Positions 46,223 to 54,918 of a stretch of DNA of 64,000 nucleotides are shown in pieces (within the stretch, counting starts at the first letter, position 1; each line of letters begins with the position of its first letter). The DNA lies in the NCBI GenBank assembly GCA_003649205.1, contig QMRC01000002.1, positions 146,770 to 210,769 of the forward strand, in the 5' to 3' direction. The notes below the pieces were generated by a model. That model made no database searches. It saw only the letters and a list, made by a program, of their open reading frames with translations, and had not been told where the DNA came from. The DNA comes from Thermoprotei archaeon. Its GTDB lineage: Archaea; Thermoproteota; Thermoprotei; Thermoproteales; B15-G16. A program made the position numbers and the translations under genes.

Positions 46223-47164
46223 CTAGAGATATGTTCTCACTAGCAACGGATATCTCTCTCTAAGTACATCAGCTAGTAATCTTGGGAATACTCTATACCT
46301 ACCCTTCTTGCTAACTGTGACGAGTTCATACATCTTCAACTTCCCTAAAATTCTCCTCAGTGATCTTAGTGAGATCTTGATATCCCTCGAGATAGGTACA
46401 TGTGGTAGCTCTCTAGCTATCTCCTCATCAGTAGCTTCTTCAAGTCTAGCTACTGCGAGCAACGTCAATCTCTCCAACTTACTTAAGTCAGTAAATACAC
46501 GCTCAGCTAATGAATTTCTCCTAGTTGAGACATAGGTAAGAAGTTCTCGATAATTACTCTCAAGAACATCTACTGAGAGCTTCCTTGAGATAGAGGTTAG
46601 GTACTCCAACAGTATACCTAAAGCACTTGGAACACCTTCACATAGCTCATACAGTACATCTGTGAAATCACGCTCTATATCAACCCCACATCTACTACTA
46701 AGAACTTGAAGAAATCTCTTAACTTCACCTCGTGTAAGAGGTCTCAACCTGATTAGTGTAGTACCACTAGGCGCTGAAGACTCTAGATAATTCACGTTAG
46801 CAACAGCTAGCAAGAACTTCGTACGCTCTTTCTCACTAAGGTACTTCACACTGCTCATAGATCCAGCATAGTCATCAAGTAAGTACACTACATCGCTACT
46901 GAACTTGTAGGAGGATGGATTCACTACACCACTCACATACCTAACATCTTTACCATACATCATGAGAGATGCTGCTATTGAGAATAGTAGACTCGTTTTA
47001 CCGTAGCCAAGCCATCCATGCACGATAACTACCTTAGTGCTCTCGCTCTGAAGTTCGGTAAGTATCCTCTCCTTAATCTCTAGGTGTGTTACATGTAGGT
47101 TAGGTGGTAGTGGCGATGTTGCTGATATGAGTGGTTTGTAGTGCTGTGTATGATCGTACTTCAT
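46223..47164 (-). CDS. Archaeal P-loop ATPase with C-terminal wHTH (STAND-like)
   Basis: VVIVHGWLGYGKTSLLFSIA, VVYLLDDYAGS. Confidence 0.72.
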   Translation of the reverse strand: MKYDHTQHYKPLISATSPLPPNLHVTHLEIKERILTELQSESTKVVIVHGWLGYGKTSLLFSIAASLMMYGKDVRYVSGVVNPSSYKFSSDVVYLLDDYAGSMSSVKYLSEKERTKFLLAVANVNYLESSAPSGTTLIRLRPLTRGEVKRFLQVLSSRCGVDIERDFTDVLYELCEGVPSALGILLEYLTSISRKLSVDVLESNYRELLTYVSTRRNSLAERVFTDLSKLERLTLLAVARLEEATDEEIARELPHVPISRDIKISLRSLRRILGKLKMYELVTVSKKGRYRVFPRLLADVLRERYPLLVRTYL

Positions 47165-47283
47165 GATCCTCGCCTAAATGCCTTCTCTTCATCAATCAGT
47201 GTAACCCTGATCGCTCATCGGATCTGAGAGAGTGTGCATGGGGAAAGTACATATACTTTTCCTCTACCTAGTGTACGTGCTGG

Positions 47284-47335
47284 ATGATGATTGCGTTGGT
47301 GGGGGTTATTGATGCCCGACGAAGGGCGAGGCTGA
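47284..47335 (+). ncRNA. Possible C/D-box sRNA (weak D')
   Basis: ATGATGA ... TGATGC-16-CTGA; TATA CATATACTTTT ~30 nt upstream and T-run downstream; no clear D' box. Confidence 0.35.
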
Positions 47336-47371
47336 TGCTATCTAGGGAAAGATTTTTCTCTAAGCGTATTC

Positions 47372-47569
47372 GTGGGGTCGTGGGGGTGTGTTATGGCATA
47401 CGTCCCTAAGACGTTGATGGTTGGTAGATGTTGGAGGTGTGGGAAGAGACTGTACAAAGGTGATACCTTCTACTACTGTGCAAGGTGTAATACGTACTAC
47501 TGTCCTACCTGCTACAGGAAGACCTTTGGTAAGTGTCCATGTTGTCAGCTACCGCTTAGAGAGGTCTAG
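47372..47569 (+). CDS. Small zinc-ribbon/RING-like protein (start may be ATG 47393)
   Basis: CWRCGKRLYKGDTFYYCARCNTYYCPTCYRKTFGKCPCC. Confidence 0.75.
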   Translation: MGSWGCVMAYVPKTLMVGRCWRCGKRLYKGDTFYYCARCNTYYCPTCYRKTFGKCPCCQLPLREV

Positions 47570-48039
47570 GAGCTGCCTCTTCTCAACTCGTTGACCTTAT
47601 TGAACACGGCATTGAGTACCTTAAGCATGTCTCCTGGTCTGTACCCACTTCTCGTACCTCGGTACCTCTTCTCGATATCGCCCATGGTTAGCTTAACTAC
47701 CTCTGGATAGATCTCTAACTCCATGTAATAGGTCTTGAATTTCATGTACTTACTCGGTACATAGGTAAATTCTCCGAAGTACGTGTAGTGACCTAATCTC
47801 AATGTTGACTCAACGATGTTGATTAATCCATCCATAGCTGATACGAACTTCATGCATGAGCTTTTCAGGTTGTCCTCATCTACTGTGTAGGCTGGTCCCT
47901 TAGAGAATGTCACGATTACTGTAAAGTCCTTCCTAACAGCCATCATCGATATCAGTACATCCAGGTATATTATGTGTAGACCCCTAACCCACTTACCACG
48001 TGTGAAAGAGAGCAAACCCTCAATTCTCATACCGATCAA
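47566..48039 (-). CDS. Conserved-looking hypothetical protein
   Basis: 157-aa ORF on an otherwise unoccupied strand. Confidence 0.6.
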   Translation of the reverse strand: MIGMRIEGLLSFTRGKWVRGLHIIYLDVLISMMAVRKDFTVIVTFSKGPAYTVDEDNLKSSCMKFVSAMDGLINIVESTLRLGHYTYFGEFTYVPSKYMKFKTYYMELEIYPEVVKLTMGDIEKRYRGTRSGYRPGDMLKVLNAVFNKVNELRRGSS

Positions 48040-48088
48040 CCCACATTACAAGTAACCTCTATAAAGTGTTACCGCTAGTGAATTCACG

Positions 48089-48139
48089 GTGATGAAGCTG
48101 AGCTACGCAGATTTGATGAAGAGTGCTTGCGAGGGCTGA
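48089..48139 (+). ncRNA. C/D-box guide sRNA candidate in the leader of the DUF763 gene
   Basis: GTGATGA-AGCTGAGCTACG-CAGA-TTTGA-TGAAGA-GTGCTTGCGAGGG-CTGA; TATA CTATAAAG ~26 nt upstream. Confidence 0.65.
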
Positions 48140-48141
48140 CT

Positions 48142-49350
48142 ATGGAGCTTCGTGGTGTAGTAGATCTCCCACTTCACGATGGGTACGTACCTACGTGGCT
48201 CTTCAAGAGAATGAGAAGGCTAACCACCGTGGTATTTAAGGTGCTCCTTGATGAGTTTGGTGTTGAGAAGCTCTTTGAGAGATTGAGTAATCCATTGTGG
48301 TTTCAAGCTCTTAATAATGTAATTGGTATGGACTGGAATTCAAGCGGTAGTACAACCGTTACCTGTGCTGTCATAAAGCTTGTCCTGAATAATGAGTTGA
48401 GGGGTTATGGAGTTAGAGTTGTTGGTGGAAAGGGAGTGCTTAGTAGGGAAGTTCCTAGGGAGCTTAGGTATCGTGCTCCCGAGCTAGGTCTTAGTGAGGA
48501 GGATGTCGATTACTTGATTAAGGTCTCGAGATTGGTAGCTAAGGTCGATACAGCTGCTGTTCAGAGTGGGTACACGTTGTATCACCATGTACTTCTATTC
48601 GATGGTGAGGGTAGGTGGTTAGTTATACAGCAGGGTATGAGAACCGATGTAAAGCTTGCGAGGAGGTATCATTGGTATCATGGATCGGTAAATAAACTAT
48701 TTACTGATGATCCTAAGGAAAAGGTTGTTGCTTTGAGATTTCACGAAGGTGTACTGAATTTAGTTCATAGGGATAGTGCTCGCTGTAGAGAAACAATTCT
48801 TGACTTAGTTTGTAATGAGCCTGTGGTGAGAACTATGAGGTACCTGAGGTATGTGAAGAGCACTATTAAGGCACATAGTTCGATGAAAAGTGGCCTTTGC
48901 ACGCTTGATGAATTCATAGGTACGTCAAATACTTTTAGCAAAGAGCTTCCACAAATTGGCACGACAATTTACTATAGATTACCGGGTGATGAATATGTAG
49001 AGAAGGTACTCAGGAAGGTTAAGGAATGTAATGTTGAGAGCTTTGATGACTTACTTCTCGTTGATGGGCTTGGTCCTGCTGTTCTACGTGCTTTAGCACT
49101 GATAGCTGAGGTCATATACCGTGATCCACCAGCATACTGTGACAACGTTACCCACTTGGTAGATGAATACGATCCATTTAAGTTCTCGTTTGCTCTTGGT
49201 GGTAAGGATGGTGTTCCTTATCCTATATCGAGAGAGTTGTATGATGAGGTATTGAATGTACTAGAGAGGTTGATCTCATCAAAAGAATTGAATCAAGGAG
49301 AGAGATCACACGTACTGGAAATGTACCGTAGGTTAAGGTCATTCACTTAG
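48142..49350 (+). CDS. DUF763-family protein
   Basis: VVDLPLHDGYVPTWLFKRM, GGKGVLSREVP, DTAAVQSGYTLYHHVLLFD, IQQGMRTDVKLARRYHW. Confidence 0.9.
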   Translation: MELRGVVDLPLHDGYVPTWLFKRMRRLTTVVFKVLLDEFGVEKLFERLSNPLWFQALNNVIGMDWNSSGSTTVTCAVIKLVLNNELRGYGVRVVGGKGVLSREVPRELRYRAPELGLSEEDVDYLIKVSRLVAKVDTAAVQSGYTLYHHVLLFDGEGRWLVIQQGMRTDVKLARRYHWYHGSVNKLFTDDPKEKVVALRFHEGVLNLVHRDSARCRETILDLVCNEPVVRTMRYLRYVKSTIKAHSSMKSGLCTLDEFIGTSNTFSKELPQIGTTIYYRLPGDEYVEKVLRKVKECNVESFDDLLLVDGLGPAVLRALALIAEVIYRDPPAYCDNVTHLVDEYDPFKFSFALGGKDGVPYPISRELYDEVLNVLERLISSKELNQGERSHVLEMYRRLRSFT

Positions 49351-49606
49351 AAATACTATGTTTAACCTACTCCTATGCTCCTCACAGTTGATACTTTTCC
49401 CTGAACTATTGATGAAAACATAATACCTTTACCTTAATGTGCTGTGCTTAAGTAGCTATTGCTGCTGGCTTTTTATGATGGAGAGGTTAGAAAGCACTTG
49501 GTTCACCGTCCAATGTATACGTTACCCAACAGTAGTACAGCACCCATAACAACCATGTGAATGAGTATGAGGTACCTGTACTCAGCTTCCTAAAAATGTT
49601 TTTAAT

Positions 49607-51298
49607 TTGAGTGAAGCCCCAGTTGGTGTGATGAGTTCTGAGGGATTCTGGATAGATCGTGTTACCTCAGAGATCAGGAAGAGGAAGCAGGAGCCTATTG
49701 TGTTAAGTACTGGGAAAACGCCGTCGGGACCAATACACATAGGTAGCTATAGAGAGCTGATCATGGTAAGTGCTCTGGAGAGGAGATTGAGATCGCTTGG
49801 TAAGGAGGTGAAGGTACTATTCTTCGTAGATTCTTTTGATCCCATGAAGTCTATTCCAGCGAATCTGAGAGAGGAGTTTAGCCGTGATGTAGTTGAAGAA
49901 CTTGAGAGGTACATAGGAAAGCCGTTGTGTGATGTACCAGATCCATATGGTAAGTGTCACAGTAGTTATGCTGAGCACTTTGCTGAAGAGTTCATTAGTA
50001 CGTTTGCTGAATTTGGTGTCTATGCTGAGGTTATTTACAGTCACAGACTTTATGAGAGGTCTGAGATGAAGGAGTGTGTTAGGTTAGTTCTCAAGAAGCT
50101 TGATGTAGTTAAGAAAATTCGTGAGAAGTACTTAGCTGAGGTAGCTAAGCTGGATAAGGAGATTGTTGTTGGGGAGTGGAGTCCTGTAATGGTTGTATGT
50201 CCTAGATGTGGTATGTTGGCACCAAAGATAGCAGGTGAAGTTAAACCGAATAGGGTCATAGATTATGATCTAGAGTCTGATAAAGTGTACTTCAGATGTA
50301 ACAGCTGCGGCTACAGTGATTGGGTACCTCTTTCAAGTGCTAGAGTTAAGTTGAGTTGGAGAATTGATTGGGCTGCTAAGTGGTTCATCTTTAAGGTTAC
50401 CTGTGAACCTGCTGGAAAGGATCACTGTGTACGTGGTGGAGCATATGATATGGCGTTAGAGATATGTAGGGAGGTCTTTGGGTATGAAGGTCCTGTGAAG
50501 GTACCTTACGAGTGGTTTACCTTTGGTGGTAAGGCGATGAAGACACATAAGGGAATAACGTTTACTCCAAGAGAGTGGCTTGAAGTTGCTCCACCTGAGG
50601 TCCTTAGGTTTTTGGTACTATCTACAGATCCAATGAGGCACATTGACTTTGTACCTGAAAAGGTTCCTAATCTAGTAGATAGCTTTGATACTGTAGAGAG
50701 GATTTACTTTGGTCTTGAGAAGCCTCGTTCTGAAGCTGATGAGTTTAAAGCTAGGGTAGTGTACCCGTTATGTGTTCCAGAGTGGCGATTAAGGAGAAAA
50801 CCTGCTAGAGTACCGTATAGGTTAGCTGTGTACCTAGTTCAGCTAGGTGATTTACTTGGTGAGGATAAGGTGTTGATGAAGGCTATGGACTTTGCGAGGA
50901 GGTACTACGATAAGCCTGAGCTAGATGAGGAGGATGTGAAGGACATCAAGAGAAGACTATACATGGCAAGCAACTGGGTTAGGAAGTATGCACCGGATAG
51001 AATGAGGTTTAGCATTTGTCCTGAGGTTCCTGAATCCATTAAGAAGAGTCTTAGCCCTGAACAGAGACAAGCACTTAAGGAGGTAGCTAATGTACTTGAG
51101 ACTGAGGAACTAAGTGAAGTAGAGCTCCAGAACAGGATATTCAAGATAGCTAGTGACCTAGGTATCGAGGCACCCAAGGTATTTCAAGCTGTGTACCTAG
51201 TACTTCTCGGTAAACCTTTTGGTCCTCGGCTAGCCCCACTACTACTAGCTCTTGACAGGGAATGGTTGGTGAAGAGATTGAGAGATGCTATAGCTTAA
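49607..51298 (+). CDS. lysS: Class I lysyl-tRNA synthetase
   Basis: VLSTGKTPSGPIHIGSYREL, WRIDWAAKWFIFKV, YEWFTFGGKAMKTHKG. Confidence 0.93.
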   Translation: MSEAPVGVMSSEGFWIDRVTSEIRKRKQEPIVLSTGKTPSGPIHIGSYRELIMVSALERRLRSLGKEVKVLFFVDSFDPMKSIPANLREEFSRDVVEELERYIGKPLCDVPDPYGKCHSSYAEHFAEEFISTFAEFGVYAEVIYSHRLYERSEMKECVRLVLKKLDVVKKIREKYLAEVAKLDKEIVVGEWSPVMVVCPRCGMLAPKIAGEVKPNRVIDYDLESDKVYFRCNSCGYSDWVPLSSARVKLSWRIDWAAKWFIFKVTCEPAGKDHCVRGGAYDMALEICREVFGYEGPVKVPYEWFTFGGKAMKTHKGITFTPREWLEVAPPEVLRFLVLSTDPMRHIDFVPEKVPNLVDSFDTVERIYFGLEKPRSEADEFKARVVYPLCVPEWRLRRKPARVPYRLAVYLVQLGDLLGEDKVLMKAMDFARRYYDKPELDEEDVKDIKRRLYMASNWVRKYAPDRMRFSICPEVPESIKKSLSPEQRQALKEVANVLETEELSEVELQNRIFKIASDLGIEAPKVFQAVYLVLLGKPFGPRLAPLLLALDREWLVKRLRDAIA

Positions 51299-51305
51299 GT
51301 TGAGT

Positions 51306-52334
51306 CTACAGGACCTCCTTTGTGTAGTCAATCAACTCAAGTATTTTCTGAGGATAGTACCTTCTCCTAAAGATCTTAGCTATCACAGCCATCAACCTAT
51401 CTCTGAGAGGTAGCTTCAAAGTACATCCACATGCTACTGGATGCCCACCACCTCCAAATCTCCACACCACTGGTAGTAGATTGATGTCTCTAGCTCTACC
51501 TGCGTAGAGAGATACCGAATCATCTCGATATATTACCACAGCGAAGTCAGCACCATACCTCTCACAGAATTCCTTAACTAAAATACCCGCACCCTTAATA
51601 CCTGTACCCCTAAAGTCAACTACGATAAACTTCCTACCTCCCCTAGTTGTGTGCACCTCAATGAACTTAGCCACATCAGTAAGTACCTTACGTTCTCTAG
51701 CCTCAATTCTCTTAGCTTCCTCAAGCAATTCGTTAGATAGCTTAATGCCCCTAGCTAATGCCTTCAGTAACCTAATCCTAGTTCCATGCTTCTGAGTTAA
51801 CCTCCTATAGACATGCGATACCTCTAGGCTGTACCGTGCCGTATCTGCATCGTTTGCAACCTCAATAAGTTCCTTCGTATACTCGTCCACTAGATTAAGG
51901 TACTTAGCTACTACGGAGGTAGCACTTGGTGCTCTCTCAATACATAGCTTATCAACATAGGGAGAAATCGTAGAGAGAACTTCTTCAGGCCATGTGTGGT
52001 GATCAAACCAATAGATTCTACATCCTCTCTTCCTCAAACTCACTAGTGAGGATACTACAGCACCCACCTTCCCTCTATTGAGTGATATATCTGAGATAGC
52101 TATGTGGTACCCTTTACCTCTCCATAGGCTAACAATACGGAGTACTTGATCAATATCTCGAGGTCCAGCAAATATTACCTCACTGTCTCCAAAGTATCTA
52201 AGCAGGAGAGCACCAGCAATGACACCATCAACATCTCTATGTGTTATAACTACGTTTCTCTTAGCTAGATTCAGCAATCCCTTTAGTAGGAAGTACATTA
52301 GGCGAAATCGCCTAATTACCTCAGCTAAGTCCAT
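51306..52334 (-). CDS. DHH/DHHA1-family phosphoesterase
   Basis: VVITHRDVDGVIAGALLLRYF, YWFDHHTWPEEVL, RFGGGGHPVACGC. Confidence 0.93.
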   Translation of the reverse strand: MDLAEVIRRFRLMYFLLKGLLNLAKRNVVITHRDVDGVIAGALLLRYFGDSEVIFAGPRDIDQVLRIVSLWRGKGYHIAISDISLNRGKVGAVVSSLVSLRKRGCRIYWFDHHTWPEEVLSTISPYVDKLCIERAPSATSVVAKYLNLVDEYTKELIEVANDADTARYSLEVSHVYRRLTQKHGTRIRLLKALARGIKLSNELLEEAKRIEARERKVLTDVAKFIEVHTTRGGRKFIVVDFRGTGIKGAGILVKEFCERYGADFAVVIYRDDSVSLYAGRARDINLLPVVWRFGGGGHPVACGCTLKLPLRDRLMAVIAKIFRRRYYPQKILELIDYTKEVL

Positions 52335-53713
52335 TAGTAACCAGCCTCTACAACATTTCTTGGCTTCATAATTTCTCTAAGGAGTATTGTAGCGTAGTTA
52401 CCTCTACGTAACGTGAACTCCACTGTAACCCGTCGATACCCTGGATGTAGTTCGTCTTCCTCAACTTCGAATCTGAAGTTGAGTATGCGGGTTGATGCTG
52501 GTCTAATGGTTCCTCTCGATGAGAGTTCGGGCATGGACTTAATCTTGAAGTCTTCAAGGCTCAACTCTTCTTCCTTAAGTACTTCTCGCTCAACTTCACC
52601 GGGCTCTCCATCTGCGAGTATGGTGTTATATCCAAATACATTCAGTACTAGAGCTGCCTTGCCATCTCTAATTAGTTCAAAAACTTTATCCCTATTACTG
52701 TCAGTTACCTTCACTAACGACTTAGTTGGAAATCCATGAGGATCTAGTAGAGCTACGAAATCCCCTCTAACAGGTTTGCTAATTGGTAATCCTCGTTCTA
52801 GCCTTCTACTCAGTACCTTATTGAATAGGTATGCTTGGTATGCCTCAATAAATAGTGTCAGTAGGTTTCTCGGTAATCTACGTAGAGCACCAACGAAGTC
52901 TCTAGGGTATTTGGATAGGTGCTCTAGAACTAATCTCTCAACATCATACCTCTTCGGTAGTAAAGTAAGTGCTTTTGCGTAGTCTCTGCTCTCCCAGATA
53001 ATCTTCCTGATTTCAGCTATTGAGCTACTCTCATAGGGGTAGGGTCTCGCAATTAACTCCATAACAGCATCCTCAAACCTCTCCTTAACGATATACTTCC
53101 CAACTAAATGTGTATTCGGTCTCCTGGTACCAAACCTCTGATGTCCATAAAATGAAGGTAGACCACCAAGGGAATTTAACTCCTCTAGGATAGCACCTAT
53201 CCTACGCTCAATCTCACTTTCACTCAACTCAATACATCTAATCACTATGCAAAAGTGATTACCGAAAATACATGATGGTGTAAATGGTCTATCACTAGCT
53301 ACAGGGACTTTAATGCACATGTTACTCGGAAGCTGTACACTCCTCAACTTATGTGGAGCAACACCGAACACACTAACAACCTGGGCAGTAACAGCAAAAG
53401 CATCCTTGTAACCACCCCATGAAACTCTAGAGAAGTCTACACCTAACCTCTTCACCAACTCCCAAACAGCCCTTAAGGTATCTACACCACGTTTCTCAAG
53501 GATAAACCAAGTCCAAGGACCAGACCTAACATATTTACTCAAATTTACAGGTACTTCAGCACCAACTCTCACAACCTCACCATCCAGGAGCACCTCCTCA
53601 ACAACAAAATCCTCATACCTACACCTAATTCTACCACCAATACCCTCAGTATCGGTAGCGAAGACCTCTAAACCCATAAACCTCTCCAACTCATCGAAAC
53701 TACGCAGTACCAA
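52334..53713 (-). CDS. truD: tRNA pseudouridine(13) synthase
   Basis: IRCRYEDFVVEEVL, FSRVSWGGYKDAFAVTAQ, SFYGHQRFGTRRPNTHLVGKYIV. Confidence 0.93.
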   Translation of the reverse strand: MVLRSFDELERFMGLEVFATDTEGIGGRIRCRYEDFVVEEVLLDGEVVRVGAEVPVNLSKYVRSGPWTWFILEKRGVDTLRAVWELVKRLGVDFSRVSWGGYKDAFAVTAQVVSVFGVAPHKLRSVQLPSNMCIKVPVASDRPFTPSCIFGNHFCIVIRCIELSESEIERRIGAILEELNSLGGLPSFYGHQRFGTRRPNTHLVGKYIVKERFEDAVMELIARPYPYESSSIAEIRKIIWESRDYAKALTLLPKRYDVERLVLEHLSKYPRDFVGALRRLPRNLLTLFIEAYQAYLFNKVLSRRLERGLPISKPVRGDFVALLDPHGFPTKSLVKVTDSNRDKVFELIRDGKAALVLNVFGYNTILADGEPGEVEREVLKEEELSLEDFKIKSMPELSSRGTIRPASTRILNFRFEVEEDELHPGYRRVTVEFTLRRGNYATILLREIMKPRNVVEAGY

Positions 53714-53773
53714 GAACCTTCACCTCACAAAGCATTTTAGAGAGGAGCTTGTAGTACATGGTGACAGTAGCTG

Positions 53774-53998
53774 GTGATCACTATGGAGGAGTCAAAGGAG
53801 TTAAAATTTATTCGTGAAGTACTACCGCAAGTAGCTCCAACATCAGCGTACTCACTCCTACTCGATACCCTAATCAAGATACTGAAGCTACTGAACCAGA
53901 TGAATCGCAAGTTAGAGGACGTGGATGTAAGGCTTAAAAGAATTGAGGAGCTACTTCAGAAGAGAGAAAGTGAGGAATTACGAAGAGGGGACACATAG
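53774..53998 (+). CDS. Small coiled-coil protein
   Basis: LIKILKLLNQMNRKLEDVDVRLKRIEELLQK. Confidence 0.6.
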   Translation: MITMEESKELKFIREVLPQVAPTSAYSLLLDTLIKILKLLNQMNRKLEDVDVRLKRIEELLQKRESEELRRGDT

Positions 53999-54003
53999 GG
54001 CTT

Positions 54004-54918
54004 ATGAGTTATGAAAATCTCATACTTGTTGAAAATCTGAGAAATGACTCTAGAGAACTTAGGATATTTTCAATACCTAAAAAACACACAGTGCTCCTAC
54101 CACTTTGGTGTATAATCTCTGCCTACTTCCTCTACATATGTACGTACGTAGCTAAACACCCAGAAGTACTGAGGGAAACTAAACCCGCACCTACTGAATT
54201 AGCTATAGGACTTATTGTAGATCTGCTATACTTAGGTATAACAATGTACGTACTACACTCAGTAATCAATGATTTCCTAAAGATAGCCATTGAGCGTGCG
54301 CTAAAGCTCTCTGTAACGATGAAGGATCTTCTGACTTCAGTTAAGAGATTGGGCAGAGAGAAGAAAATGGAGGAAAGTAACGTGGTGAAACATGTGGAAT
54401 TAGTTGAGCGGTGTACATCACTTTACGAGAGGATACCATACAGGATTAGGAATCTCAAACTACTGCCATCACTATTCTCGCTAATACTCCTCATTGGCTT
54501 TCTAGCTAGGAACCCGCTAGCTGTGGGAACAGCAATTGCCTTCACAGCAGTAGCAATAACCACTGAGGTCACACTAACTACCAGGATGTTGATGTGTGAG
54601 TACTCTGAATTTACAGAAGCTATGAAGTGCCTAGCCAAGGTGGATACAGGTGTGGAGGTACTAGCAAGGCACCTGAAGAACCTACAGTACATCTTTACCT
54701 GTTTCGAAATTACGGTAGCTGTAGCGGTACTACCTCTAGCTCTACTTCAATCACATCCACTAGACATAGCGACTATATACGTCTTGATGGTTATGCTAGC
54801 CATAATCTACTACCTCCACATGAAGTACCTCCTTGAGTTCTACGAAAAGTATTTGAATACACAGACAACATCTATAGAGACCATAATAGATTCGGTAGCA
54901 AGGTTGCTAATACCATGA
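54004..54918 (+). CDS. Polytopic membrane protein of unknown function
   Basis: Several hydrophobic segments; overlaps Lhr gene by 4 nt. Confidence 0.65.
   Translation: MSYENLILVENLRNDSRELRIFSIPKKHTVLLPLWCIISAYFLYICTYVAKHPEVLRETKPAPTELAIGLIVDLLYLGITMYVLHSVINDFLKIAIERALKLSVTMKDLLTSVKRLGREKKMEESNVVKHVELVERCTSLYERIPYRIRNLKLLPSLFSLILLIGFLARNPLAVGTAIAFTAVAITTEVTLTTRMLMCEYSEFTEAMKCLAKVDTGVEVLARHLKNLQYIFTCFEITVAVAVLPLALLQSHPLDIATIYVLMVMLAIIYYLHMKYLLEFYEKYLNTQTTSIETIIDSVARLLIP

Noticed and set aside
47165-47235. TTGATGA / CGATGA and CTGA boxes on the minus strand upstream of the STAND-like ATPase gene
   Set aside because: A CGATGA-15-CTGA half exists but no outer C box at the right distance; not enough for a C/D sRNA call
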